This document shows, in pieces, positions 47,543-59,406 of a DNA stretch of 64,000 nt. The notes beneath the pieces are model-generated. The model had not been told where the DNA came from. It searched no databases and worked only from the letters and a program-made list of their open reading frames with translations. The first letter of the stretch is position 1. Each line of letters starts with the position of its first letter. A program made the position numbers and the translations under genes. Source of the DNA: Paralvinella palmiformis (taxonomy: Eukaryota; Annelida; Polychaeta; Terebellida; Alvinellidae); assembly GCA_025642065.1 (NCBI GenBank), contig JAODUP010000014.1, positions 965,001-1,029,000 on the forward strand. Reading direction: 5' to 3'.

Positions 47543-48560
47543 GTATATTTAATAAAGCGTCCTTACTAGCAGGAGCCATTCAAAGGCGCTGTACAAATAA
47601 TATGTAATATAATAATACCCCAAATAATATGTCTGTAAAACCATGTAAGTGATTTAAAAGATACTAATTATTTATCTGTGAAAACGACCTTAAATAGGTG
47701 TGTTTTTAGAAGATATTTAAAATTTTCAAGAGATGATGCATTTCTAATATTTGCCGGCAACCTATTCCACAAAGTGGGGGCTGCAACATTAAATGCACAA
47801 TCACCATATGACTTGAGCCGAGACACTGGCACCTGCAATAGTATCTGACTGGATGACCTGAGTTTTCGGGATGACTTTCTGATGAACCCTAGTTCCTGCA
47901 GGTATTCTGGCACTATATCATTAATAGATTTATAAGTTATTAACAACATCTTGAAATGGATACGCTGTCTAACAGGTAGCCAATGTAGATTTTTGAAGAA
48001 TTGGGGTGATATGATCATATTTTCGAGTATTTGTCACTATGCGAGCTGCACTATTCCGAATTCGCTGAAGTGCTTCTTGTGTCAAGAATGCTTTTAAACA
48101 GTGGATGTTCTTAAGATGGTAGTAGGCAGCTCGGCATACTGATGTGACATATGTTCATACATGTTAATGCATTGGTCAAAAATAACCCCTAGATTTGTTA
48201 CTGACCTATTAGGGGTAATCGAAGATGGACCCATCTGTAATGCTGGTGTCTTTAGGGATTTAACACAATGTGGTGATGCCAAATATAAAATATATGTTTT
48301 ATTATCATTTAGTTTTAGAAGATTTTGAGTCATCCATATCCGAATATCAGCAACACAATGTTTACCTCATTGTCAGGATCCAGTGATATATACAGCTGTG
48401 TGTCATCAGCATACAAGTGATCCCAAGAGGACGGGTATACATTGTAAAAACCAGATGACCAAGAACTGAACTCTGTGTTACACCATAACAAAAACGCAAT
48501 GTCAGATAAAATACCATGAACAGACACTCTCTGGAAGCATTGTTCCAGATAGGATCGATG
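47494..48560 (-). pseudogene. 5'-truncated CR1-like LINE (LINE E), minus strand
   Basis: On the minus strand, about 48550 to 48370 reads ECLFMVFYLTLRFCYGV, SSVLGHLVFTMYTRPLG and, in the next frame, HLYADDTQLYISLDPDNE. It keeps an intact YADD catalytic motif. LLKLNDNKTYIL and SVTNLGVIFD follow (48094-48333), then LHWLPVRQRIHFKML, RKSSRKLRSSSQILLQVPVS, RLKSYGDCAF and LWNRLPANIRNASS (47668-48018). The 3'UTR has CTAGTAAGGACGCTTTATT and ends in an ATT array (47494-47540 on the + strand as AAT). Frameshifts inactivate it. It is the same family as LINE D, but longer. Confidence 0.92.
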
Positions 48561-48960
48561 TAGGGTTTGTGACTTCTTGATATCCCACCATGGGTTCGAG
48601 GATGTGTCGAGACATGTAAAATCAATGCGACATATTTCAAAGGGTAAAGCCCTCGGACAATTGCTGCTACAAAGTGGCAAACGTTTTAGCAAGTTTAAAA
48701 GTGCATTGCTAAATGAAACGATTCCTGCTGAAACGTTGTTTGCTGATTTTCTGGCTGAGCACAGCATTGCGCTCAGTGGGTCGGATCATGTTTGTAAAGT
48801 GTTTCGGAACATGTTTCCTAAGAGCAATGCAAGCGGGTGAACAAAGACAGCGCAAATCATCAGGACATGTGGCTCCGAGATTTCAGCGGAACTTGCAGCT
48901 GACATGAGAAGCACACCGTTTGTTCTCGACATTTACGGGAAGTAAGGAAGGCGGGGGGGA
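48550..48960 (+). pseudogene. hAT-like (KIAA1586-type) transposase N-terminal remnant
   Basis: The + strand frame reads CRVCDFLISHHGFEDVSRHV then KSMRH, a C-x2-C...H-x5-H zinc finger of the kind found at the start of BED/hAT-like transposases. After a polar linker comes AETLFADFLAEHSIALSGSD and HVCKVFRNMFPKSNASG, then a TGA, then TKTAQIIRTCGSEISAELAA and PFVLDIYGK before a TAA. The order F-AEHN-P-SDH-FRKMFPKS-TKT and PF is well known in these transposase-like proteins. Two in-frame stops show decay. It abuts the truncated 5' end of LINE E head to head. No terminal inverted repeats were found. Confidence 0.7.
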
Positions 48961-49555
48961 TACAGAAAGGTCGATCCAGCATCCCTGATGTGACAGTGTT
49001 CAGAAGTGTAAATAGTTGTATAGGGTGGTAGCACGTAAAGTGTATCAAGACATATGGGTAAGTAGTCTTTGTTGTATCGGTTACATATAGGGAAGACTTT
49101 CTCAGTGGCAGCATTCAAAACCAACTTGTAGAGTTGGCCTTTTGTAATTAAAAAATGGTAATGTCGATCATGTTTTGCCATCTCACTTACCCGTCTCGTA
49201 TGAATAATTTTGCTTACTTACGAAGCTTACGAGTATAATAAGTTAATCTTATCTAAAGTAAATGTCTGATCAACATTTGAGTTGAGATAAGGTTTAAGAC
49301 AGACCATGTAGAAAAACGGTATGGATAAATGTTGAAAACTACTGACAATTATCAAAAACAGGAAGGATAAATAAATTGGGGGTCGGCAGAGGTCGACCAG
49401 GTCAAGTCATGTTTCTAAGACAATTGGTCATGAGGTTACAACTGCTTTGTGCTGTGTTTATGAATAAACAAATCATCGCTCGTAACGACTTTGTGGTGAT
49501 TCGGCATTACTTTTACATACGAGAGTTGTATATCAATGTGTTTTTTGTGTGCTGT
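48961..49555. other. unannotated stretch
   Basis: This is possibly more of the decayed transposase, but no motif can be read. Confidence 0.35.
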
Positions 49556-49598
49556 ATGTGTGTGTATGTTTGTATGTGTATATTTGTGTTAGTTACAT

Positions 49599-49667
<69 letters not shown>

Positions 49668-49712
49668 TGTGCGGGGTGTGTGTATGCGTGCGTGTGTGCA
49701 TGCTTGTGTGTG
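49556..49712. repeat. compound (GT)n-(TA)n-(GT)n microsatellite
   Basis: A TA run of about 56 bases (49609-49664) flanked by GT-rich stretches. Confidence 0.95.
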
Positions 49713-50027
49713 AAATATGAAATTTAGTTTATTGCATCTCTGCCTATCTTACTCCACCCCATAGTTATCAACCAGAGCCTATTCTATGGATATATCTTAG
49801 CTTTAAGTATAGACTTTGATAGAGAAATGCACATTTATATTGTTGATAAATGTATTCAGTAATCTCAAAAACATCATGGTCTTGGTAGATTTCTTCATCC
49901 AGTTCTCAAAAGATTTGAACAACTTGACAATTCGCAATTATTTACTGTTCAAACTATTTTGTACATTTCTCAAGGCGTCTAGCAATAGCCTCATAAACTA
50001 ACCCCAACCCTCTCTGCACCAGTTGCT

Positions 50028-50028
<1 letters not shown>

Positions 50029-50110
<82 letters not shown>

Positions 50111-50128
50111 CACACACACACACACACA
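50029..50128. repeat. (CA)n-(TA)n-(CA)n microsatellite
   Basis: CA, TA, GCGC and CA runs in order. Confidence 0.96.
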
Positions 50129-50306
50129 GAGAGAGATTTGGGTATAGCTACATGGGTTACTATATGTTTGAGAAGAAACAGAGTGTGACCATCAACAACC
50201 CGTCCAGCTTTCATACTGTTTATGAGCTACACGGTGTAGTCTCTCTGAAGCTGTTTGTAACATCGTGAGCAGGGTTTTCGGCTACTTGTAAGTAGAGATT
50301 TGTATA

Positions 50307-50357
50307 CATACATACATACACACATACATACATACATACATACATACATACATACAT

Positions 50358-50410
<53 letters not shown>
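50307..50410. repeat. (CATA)n-(TA)n microsatellite
   Basis: Tetranucleotide CATA units (50307-50356) precede a TA run of about 50 bases. Confidence 0.96.
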
Positions 50411-50411
<1 letters not shown>

Positions 50412-50689
50412 ATCTTGTCTTAACCAAAGGTAGTTCTATCATAGGTTGTTCACATTCACCCTGTCCTGGGCAAATCGGTGCCTTTGCTAAAGTTCGTGTT
50501 TACATGCCGCATAATACTAGGTAAAGATAGATGCGCACCCTTCAAGAGAAAGAAATGCGATATTATCAAATGCCGTTGAAATGCCTGTAGCGAAAGTGGC
50601 GATTGAAGTGAAGAGTAATCAAGACAGGGTTGTATTTTATCATAGGTCTTATATAGTATATATAAACATATTGCCTCATATGTGGCCAG

Positions 50690-50724
50690 TTGTACAGCTG
50701 TTGGTTGGCTGGTTAAATTGTTGT

Positions 50725-50804
<80 letters not shown>

Positions 50805-50918
50805 ACAACAATTTACATATAAAACTAGTATAGGTAATGAGTCTCCTGTCCACTAATTTGGAGTTGTCCAATAAATGGGCTGTTGGTTGGCTGGTTAAAT
50901 TATTGGGTTTATATATAT

Positions 50919-50974
<56 letters not shown>

Positions 50975-50975
50975 T
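50690..50975 (+). repeat. tandem duplication of a (TA)n-bearing segment
   Basis: GCTGTTGGTTGGCTGGTTAA followed by ATTGTTGTCTTTATA leads into a TA array at 50728-50800. The same segment (GCTGTTGGTTGGCTGGTTAA, ATTATTGGGTTTATA) leads into another TA array at about 50913-50971. The two copies are about 180 bases apart and in the same orientation. Confidence 0.85.
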
Positions 50976-51737
50976 ATTCGTATATAAATAACCTTGAATA
51001 TTTGGCAGGAATAGATTCCGCTTTTCCTCCAAAATGCCTAAAAGTGTCCATTTGTTCAAATAAACACAACACCTACGCGAATGTGGACTTTTTGTTAAGA
51101 AGAAACGAAGTGTGACCATCAGTGATACTCTTAGTGACCTTAACGCGAATAATGTGATTTTTTAACTCGATCAAGATCATTCTAAGTAGAGTTTTAGTCT
51201 TACTTATACGTTATTTTACATTAGCGTTATATCTTGAAAACATGTCGCGAATCTGTTCCATGACGTTATCAGCTACATGACGAAGAAAAGAAAACCTTAT
51301 TGTATCAGTAAACATTACGCTGAAACATCCAGTAGTGTTATTTTCTAACCGCCCACCAGCCAAAGTTATAAACTGCCTTGTGGCTATTCCGTATCCGGTA
51401 TGTTATTGTATGCGTAGTTATATTGGAAACTGGACATTAGTTATAATGTAACCCGAGAATGAGTTGATAAAAAAAGGCAAAACATTGCTACACGATGTAG
51501 AAATGTTCCTTTCTAACATAGTCCTTTGACTGGAATAATGTATTCGCCGCATCCGACTTTGGGAGACTTTTGTCTTTTTTCGGCGTTCTAATACAGATTT
51601 CTTATTATCAGCGATACGCTTCGTGTGCATTGGGAGTAAATATAGATCGTGCATTTTAGATTAAAATTGTTTCAATGGCCTTCCTTCCTGGTATATTTAT
51701 TTAAATTCGAAAGGTTGCTAATCGTTTTCGTGATTAT
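50976..51737. other. unannotated stretch
   Basis: No gene or repeat recognised. Confidence 0.4.
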
Positions 51738-51766
51738 TCTCTTACTAACATATGTGTTCGTAATTG

Positions 51767-51860
<94 letters not shown>
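51738..51860 (-). repeat. long (CA)n array with conserved flank
   Basis: About 90 bases of GT on the + strand. Its left flank is the exact inverse of the flank at 1614-1645 (ATCAATTACGAACACATATG, TTAGTAAG on the minus strand). Confidence 0.95.
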
Positions 51861-51863
<3 letters not shown>

Positions 51864-51959
51864 CAAGAAGATGTAATCGAAATCGGACACGGCTTACCTG
51901 ACACAGCCTCACACATCCTAACACATCTTGAGTAAAACATGCTGCATCACGCGGTATGC

Positions 51960-51965
51960 TATTGG

Positions 51966-52009
<44 letters not shown>

Positions 52010-52151
52010 GACGTTTGAATTTTACGGCCAATTTTGTGCACGTGGTAGGCTAAATGGGCCGAGCGACCCCCTTCAGCTATGCCCACGCCGAGATTCGAAC
52101 CCGGGTGGTAGTGATCTGTGATCCAACATGCTACCGCTAGAACAAGGAGGC

Positions 52152-52153
<2 letters not shown>
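51960..52153 (-). mobile_element. tRNA-derived SINE, family 1, minus strand, with (ATC)n tail
   Basis: On the minus strand from 52153 it has GGCGCCTCCTTGTTCTAGCG with the A-box region, GGGTTCGAATCTCGGCGTGG with the B-box, GGCCCATTTAGCCTACCACG, and GTAAAATTCAAACGTCAATC. It ends in about 14 ATC units. The ATC run is thus the SINE's own 3' tail. The (TA)n at 52156 starts at its 5' end. Confidence 0.85.

Positions 52154-52155
<2 letters not shown>

Positions 52156-52212
<57 letters not shown>
52156..52212. repeat. (TA)n microsatellite
   Basis: A TA run of about 56 bases directly at the SINE's 5' boundary. Confidence 0.97.
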
Positions 52213-52217
<5 letters not shown>

Positions 52218-53598
52218 TAATTATATCCTTCCTGTTAGACTTTAAAATATTTCACTGTTCGTTTAATGATAAGTTCAACCAAAGGGATAAGATATGTTCA
52301 CTAAACTGGCGTAAATACGGGAGTGTTTAATCGCGGCAACAGTTATACCTGGGTTGATATGACCCGGGATAAAATGTCGTAAGCATTTATAATACAAGCA
52401 AATTTCGATGTCAAAGAACCTAGTGATTAATTACACGTTGCTGTTCTTCTGTACGCCGACTTTAAACCTCAGAATCTAGCTAATACCCACTTCTACTTCC
52501 TCGGTCTCTTTTCAACGGGGCATGATTGATCTTTAGACTACAAATCCTTGACACTACTATTAATCCGATTTGGAAACAAAGTAAATAGCGTTCAGTTTAA
52601 CTGTTCTATTTAAATGTTAGACAGCCCCCTGAAATACACTTTTTATATTTTAGTCGAGTTAAATGTTCGTATGAAAGAAATTTATCGAATTATTGTATCA
52701 TTCAATACATAATTGTAATAGTTAATTACTTGTGGAATTGTTATCGTCGACAGCTCGTCCTTATTAGATATTAAATTAAAATATTACAGTATTCTAATAA
52801 CAAGATAATATTACAGCGAGAACGTCTCGTTCAAAATAATTGGGGGATCATTTCCTAAGGTGGGGATTGTTTTAATTCATTCTGCAACAAAGCGAATTAG
52901 AATAACAAGAGTAGCCATCGTGTTTAATACAGATATGTTTATCAATTATACCTGCTGATTACTTCGCTACCCGAACACATTTGATTCTTTGCAGTCCAAT
53001 AACGTTATTACCATTTTGCGATAATTGGAATAATTACAGACGGCATTATATTCTACCTGGGTAATGAGCAAAACACCGATTATCGATAATCACAGGTGTT
53101 ACCACGTAAGCATCACAATAACATATATTCAAATGTAGGCCAATTTGATACCAAATAACACTACTTTTTATTTATCCATGCTATAATAGTATAATACTGC
53201 CAAGAGCAACGAGAACAAAACGTTTGCATTCTATAGGCTTGTTATCAATGACCCACTTTTTAACCTCACGTTCACTGTTGACCCAAATAACTACAGTATT
53301 GTGTAACACATAACATTGCTGTTGATTAGTTCTCTGACTTTTAACAGCCGTCCGCCTTTGGGCTTACGATAACACATACAACTATTGGTTATTACTTCAT
53401 TCTATATCTCTCTCAGATTGGGAGCGGAGGGGAGAGATTTCTGAAGACCCTTTTTGTCCGAGGTTATCATCGGCCTGGCATTTTATGACTGACGTCATAC
53501 GCATGAAGGTACGTCATGAGAATATGTGTTCGCCTTTCTACCGTTCAGACGATGTTGAATTTCGGTATTTCAGACCACAGAATATTTATATACTGCAT
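52213..53598. other. unannotated intergenic stretch
   Basis: No gene, repeat or transposon fragment recognised. Confidence 0.4.
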
Positions 53599-53680
53599 TC
53601 TCTCTCTCTCTCTCTCTGCGTGCGTGCGTGTGTGTGTGCGTGTGTGTGTGTGTGTGTGTGTGCACGCGCGCGTGCTTGCT
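53599..53680. repeat. compound (TC)n-(GT)n-(GC)n tract
   Basis: TC units, GTGC-type units, GT units and a CGCGCG core. Confidence 0.93.
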
Positions 53681-53954
53681 TGCTTAATAAAATATATGAA
53701 CATTTTGTAATAAGAAATATAGACACACAACATGAATATTCTTACCTGTCAACCTCCCAGACATAAAAGAGTAATTCAGGATGACTAAAAACCGTAAACG
53801 TGTCCACAAAACCAAAAACATGACCACCATCATTGATCTCAACGATTATTTATTGGTTCTATATTTATTAAAATATAATGTAAAAATCAAAGATTCACAT
53901 CGATCGCGACTGTGACTGTTGTGCAGACATCACGTGGGTCAAAACATGTCACAC

Positions 53955-54310
53955 TTTACGGGTGCCGCGTGTTGTACTCGTGTGTGGCACCTTTTGCTAG
54001 AATCACCTCCTCCTCTTATACGCTAAACTTAAACTCGTAACATGACCTGTCGCCGTTGTTGAGCTTGCACCGTCAATGTGTTGTGATCGTGTCCGCGTTA
54101 ATGCTCCGACGACGCCCTATATGCACCTTCTTCTGGACACGACGGACAACGCTCTTTCGGTCGGCATGGCTGTGTGTCAAGTTGAGAACAGCGGCCATTA
54201 CCTGTGCAATTGCGGGTACGGCATCTGTCCCGTTGCCGTCTTTATCTTCTTCCGTGTCGATCCTAGTGTCCTCCATACGCTAGTAGTCCTCAAATTCCTC
54301 TTTGACCAAG
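53955..54310 (-). pseudogene. hAT-like transposase C-terminal remnant, minus strand
   Basis: The minus strand reads GNGTDAVPAIAQVMAAVLNL, then THSHADRKSVVRRVQKKVHI and GRRRSINADTITTH, a stop, RCKLN, and finally CYEFKFSV, a stop, and EEEVILAKGATHEYNTRHP. This is the order of the C-terminal dimerisation segment of hAT-like transposases (L-L-HSNAD-ER-FS-VR-IK-R..L..DTI..L...K) and the short tail after it. The usual Asn and Glu-Arg of HSNAD-ER are changed. Two stops and GC-richer composition than the flanks suggest a younger insertion. It is the counterpart in kind of the N-terminal piece at 48550, on the other strand. Confidence 0.6.
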
Positions 54311-55790
54311 AGGAGCCAAGCATACAGCCAGATGAACAATTGTGGGGAAAAACGTCATTTGGTTCGGTTGTTTCACGGCACAAGCAAATCAGTTATCGTT
54401 CTGTCTTCATGTGGGAAAATCTTCACCATTTTCCGCCCCACAGAAGAGTAGAAAACATCGCTAAATGATGGTTCGCTGGCTGGAAATATTATTTTCACCA
54501 AGTCGGTGATGTGGTCGGCTACAGGTGTGTGTTTTCTCGTTGGCCTCATTTGTTTTGTGTAGTGCGGTGGTCAGGTGGATATTCACATCATAAACGCCAG
54601 ATGCAACCCCTTTTACGTCGCCAATACACGCGGTACGACGAGCCTGCTCATGCCAGTTTCGGATGCAATGATTGCTCTTTTGAATTGGGCGACCCATTAC
54701 TGCTGAAACTTGCCGTACACTTCGACTTAGAGTTTCGTTTTCTGGCTCTTTGCCGGTAGAGCCAAACGCTTATTGTCGCCCGTGGTTGCTCCGTTCAAGC
54801 TTCAAATTAAATGTCTATTTTCAAACTCAAAATAATCTTCCGTTTTCAAATTTCAACCACTATAAACTTCTAGATGTATATCGATTCTTCTTGCTAGTTC
54901 ATATTCGGAAAACTTAAATGCTGGTATAACTGTCACCGGAAGTTTCATGCGGTGTCGCAGTCTTGCGCAGAGTTCAACAAAGCGACGCTAGAGAAGATAA
55001 AGTCGGATGATTGATGTTATATCGTGAGACTTGCACGTTTGTTGCGCGTATCATGTATATCTAGTGCGCTGGCAAATCGGTACGTATTTACCATAATGTT
55101 TCGCAATTAATCAAAATTGCAGTCAAACAATTAGACAACCGTATTGTTTGTCAACTACGCCCGTAGTCATAATTTTATTTTTTTAAACCGGAATGACTAC
55201 ATTTAAAACTTAGAGCAGGCCATTCTGGATCAATTCCTTTACACGGAGAACTGGCAAAATACTATCATAATATGTCGCCATCAAAAGCTGAAGGGAAATG
55301 AATACGGTAAACATTAGTGGGGTTTCACTGTAGCTGAGTAAATCCTTCATTAAATGCCGCTGTTATTGTAAACTCATGGCAATCTTTATTCTCAGTTCGA
55401 TAAATCCATTCTGAATCTATAGGATTTATAAATATGTTCTCAAGATATTTACAGGGCTATTAGCCACTGAGGGAAAACCCTATATAATGTTAAATGTGTT
55501 TGTCACATTGTTTTAAGACTTAACTATCCAAAGTTAGACCCTTGATCGCTATATATAGGTAAAGTGTTTGAAGGATCCTAATTATATAATGTATTTCATT
55601 TGTTTTCATTTTATCCACACGAATATATTTCATATCTCGATTAGCCCAGTATTTGTCCACATTTTCCACACATATTTGACACTTGGTGATGCACCAATGA
55701 CTACTTTCTGGGGAAATGTTCCATTGAATTGCAATCCTCTCTATAGATATACTATTTTGAATTTAACATGGCTCCTACGAGTGCCCTGAC
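54311..55790. other. unannotated stretch; first part GC-richer
   Basis: Positions 54311-54780 share the composition of the transposase remnant and may be its decayed upstream part. Open frames there on both strands show no motif. The rest is ordinary AT-rich sequence. Confidence 0.35.
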
Positions 55791-55799
55791 TTGTGCTTT

Positions 55800-56145
55800 G
55801 GTTTTCGGGTAGAATTCCCAGGCTGTCGCTTATTCGCACAGCCTCTATGTTGGAGTGGTTGAGAAACTGCCTACCCCATCACTCAGAAGAGATCGGTACG
55901 GAAAGATGTAGCCGAAATACCCCGAGGGTGGTCACCGCCAGAGTGTTTTACGTCCTCAGGGGGTCTTTAACGTCCCCCTTTATTTTTAATAATTCAATTG
56001 AGACGGCAGCGCAATTTAACGTCGTCAGCCACCCACGATGTTGTGAGCCGATAATTTAATCTCTGGAAACGTTTCGACCTCTTGCCGGGATCGAACCTGT
56101 TCCATTTCGTTGCCAAGTGCCCTAACTGGTCCTTAAAATGTTCCA
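55800..56145 (-). mobile_element. tRNA-derived SINE, family 3, minus strand
   Basis: On the minus strand from about 56140, GGACCAGTTAGGGCACTTGG is the A-box region and ACAGGTTCGATCCCGGCAAG the B-box region. The body has GACGTTAAAGACCCCCTGAG and CTCGGGGTATTTCGGCTACA. Near 55822 there is a hairpin-forming GGCTGT...ACAGCC that 63193-63216 shares. The tail differs from families 1 and 2 and resembles conserved central domains seen in some animal SINEs, but I cannot name the domain with confidence. Confidence 0.6.
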
Positions 56146-59100
56146 AGTATAATGGCCCAACTGTCTCTATTATGATTTTCACAGAATTAATATTAACTAC
56201 AACAGGCAGGTTTTTACCCTGATTTAGTTAGGATGTTTTTGTTGTTGCTTTCAAATGGGTTCTTATTTGCATGACATAAACACGACATAAACATCGTTTA
56301 ACGTTCTAAAAACATTATTGTCTATAAAACAATAGGTATAAATTGTTTCGGCAATGTAAATTCGGAAAAGCATTGCTAAAACGTACCAGAGCGGTCCATA
56401 GTCTTTTTTTACCTCTTATGTACATTTAAATATAAACGCTTACTAATAAACATGTGACTTTTAAAGGTTGTCCATCGAACAGCACATGCTTTAGAATGTG
56501 TCAATGTTTTGTTTGTGCTACAAGTGAGTCAAGTATAGGACTCCATACTGGCCCTTGATTGTCTGGCATGTGGAGTGTTCTATTTGCCAATTATTTCTCT
56601 ATCTCTTGTTCCAAAAGGTGATATTACTGCTGTATTGGGTTTGTTTGGTTTGTTTTGTTGTCGTTTTTTGTTGGGGGTGGGGTGGGTGGCCATTGTAGCA
56701 GAAAAGAGATTTAAAAGTCACAATTTGGCCTCATCAAATTAAATAGCAGCTATTTACAGGATAGTAAGGGGTTCATCTATCGCATGAAACAATTACAGAA
56801 CAGGTAGCAACCAATCAGGCATTAGCAACTGGTGGTGGTTGTCTACCGAGGTCTTGTTTCACACATCTCGGCTTTAGGTTGGGAAAACTAAAACATGTGC
56901 CAAAATGTATGTTATTGTATTAATACCATAAACACTGCGGACCTGTGTGGGGAAGGTTGGTGTGGCTCGAGATAATTTAATAGCCGAAGAAAGCATCAAT
57001 CTACAGTGAAGTTTGATTTAGTGGTATTACAGCGAGGTTGTTTACAAAACAGCATGATGCCCTACGTGCCATGGCACACGAAGAACTTAAAAAAACACAG
57101 CGCTGGCAAACGTGTTATCAACTTTAAAAGGCTAGTAGTGGTTATTAAACCAACATCACCAATGTTCCTCCTTGTTTCTGCATCTGTTTTCTTTACCGAC
57201 AGTATATTAGTCAGCTGATGTATGGCATGCATAGCACTACGTATAACGAGCTATATAAACACACAGTAAAGTTGAAACAGAAATTAGAACTGATGGGGAT
57301 AATATACACCAGTAATGATGACAAGTCCCAGACCGTTATCATACAAAAAGTCCATTTCGATTATTCGCTTATAAAATAAATTTGTTATATAAGTGATTAA
57401 ATGACTATTAAACATTTTATGGAGTACTCCGATTGGTCTTCTGTACTTGTATTTAATTACTTTATTAATTACTTAATTTCTTAGGATTTTTAAAACTTAT
57501 TTTTAGGTGTTCTCTTTGCTATCTGCTATCATAGAGAATCTAATAAGGAACAGTCAAGAAATAAATGAGTCATGACAAAAATCAGCTACTGTATCATATT
57601 ATAATGTTTAGATATATTAAAATTACGTAATTTAATGTCTTATTGGAGTTTTCATTTGATTTTCCCTTTTATCCGACCTAAGTTATAGTTATAGATATGT
57701 TGTGTGTAATCTTAGACCTACAAGTGCCATAACCTATTATCTGTAATTTAAAGCCGAGCTCCCTGTGGCATTGTAATGTGTTTTGACAATGTTTGTCACC
57801 TACCCAATACAGACACTTCGTTCTGCAGAATACATTAACAAATGATCTAGAATTGCTTGTATCTAATCTCCAATTTTGCAAAATTGAAATTATAATCCTG
57901 AATATATATATATACATAGTATAGTTGCAATACAGACATAGATCTACATAAGCTCGAAAGAATCGGAATCCTCGAAAATCGAAGCCAGTCGCCAAATCCC
58001 TGGAAAATATCCTTTAAGGGTCCAGTTGAGCCAAGACGAACTTTCTTGTTCCCGAAATTGGTTGTCATAACACATTCAAGACATCTTAATATGAATGTTC
58101 TGATCATAAATATTTAAATACAAAAACGCACACTAACACAACGTATATCCTCTCCTAGCCCTTTGCTTATTTATATTTCTGTATTGTTACAATACCAGCT
58201 CAAAATAGTATTTTCATAATATTAAAAGTAGTTTATCTCTGTCAGTCATGTCTCTCTAATTGTAGTTGACCTTTAATACGAAGTACATAATATGAATGAT
58301 CTTTGATAATACTTTCGCTGGTGACAAGAACAGATCATGTGATCTCATATTTATGGTAGCCTTAATAAGTGGAGAATATCTGTTTGGGAGTGGGGAGGCG
58401 TATTCTTCGTAAATTATAATGATGAAATTATTTATGAATTAATGGGCGTGATATCTGGATCCCTGAGAATTCCAGCATATTTCCGGGATAAATCTGGATA
58501 TATTCGACCAACATGAACCGTCATTGATCTCTAGCTTCCTGTCTGTTCTGGGTTCGTTTTCGATATATTCGGTACATCTATTATGTTTCTGGATAAAGTA
58601 AGGCATCCCGGAGCCTGTATAGAATGTTTTATGTTAATTTAGAAAATGATTGTATGCCGTTTATTCTCATTTACAGTATTTCTACACATACATTAGACAT
58701 TCTCAATCACTTTAAATTAGTAAATGCCATCATGCAGAGTTCTTTGGATTATTTTATTATATTAGTGTGAACAGTTTATAACAATACTCAATGTCGTGTT
58801 CGTTTTATACCGGAAACTGACGTAGCCGACACAGCTTTAAGAACAACATTTATATGGAGACCAAGTAATGTCGAATATTATATTTTTGAATTTCATGTTC
58901 TTGTTGTTGTAAACTTTTTTATTTTAAATACTAATGAACATCTGTGTTAGGCAAATGCATGATTAATGCTGCGCATCGATAATAATTGAAAACCGCGCAT
59001 GTTTCTGTGTTGATTTGTGAGTGCGATGCCATCTAAAATTCCACCCTTTTTCTGCTAGCTCTCTGAATAGTTAGTGGTATTTGCGCTGGTGTGAATGTCT

Positions 59101-59325
59101 CCTGGTTGACACTATGTAATATCTGGATATTTTGTGTGTGACCATAAAACACCATACGTTCACACTTTGATGGTAAAATGTATGAGAATAAGACTATTAC
59201 GACGCAGACACATAATATATGAATATATGACTGTAACTCTAAGACGGATTGTTGATAGAGAAAGCGTCGGAAGCGATATAAGAAGACAGGTATCCCTTCA
59301 CATCTTCTTATCCCTTCACATCCTC
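56146..59325. other. long unannotated intergenic stretch
   Basis: About 3.2 kb with no supported gene. The frames at 57006-57218 and 57678-57995 (minus) lack motifs. A G/T-rich patch lies at 56640-56690. Confidence 0.35.
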
Positions 59326-59358
59326 GTACACACACAAACGCGCGCGCACACACACACG

Positions 59359-59404
<46 letters not shown>
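59326..59404. repeat. compound (CA)n-(GA)n microsatellite
   Basis: CA units with a GCGCGC core followed by about 17 GA units. Confidence 0.96.

Positions 59405-59406
<2 letters not shown>

Noticed and set aside
48330..48767. 145-codon minus-strand frame as one protein
   Set aside because: Only its end (HLYADDTQLYIS) is LINE; the first part is antisense to the plus-strand transposase remnant.
51745..52086. 113-codon minus-strand frame with poly-Ile and poly-Thr-His
   Set aside because: It covers a SINE, its ATC tail and a CA array; the low complexity explains it.
54076..54468. 130-codon plus-strand frame
   Set aside because: It lies antisense to a minus-strand frame with hAT C-terminal motifs; the plus-strand protein resembles nothing.
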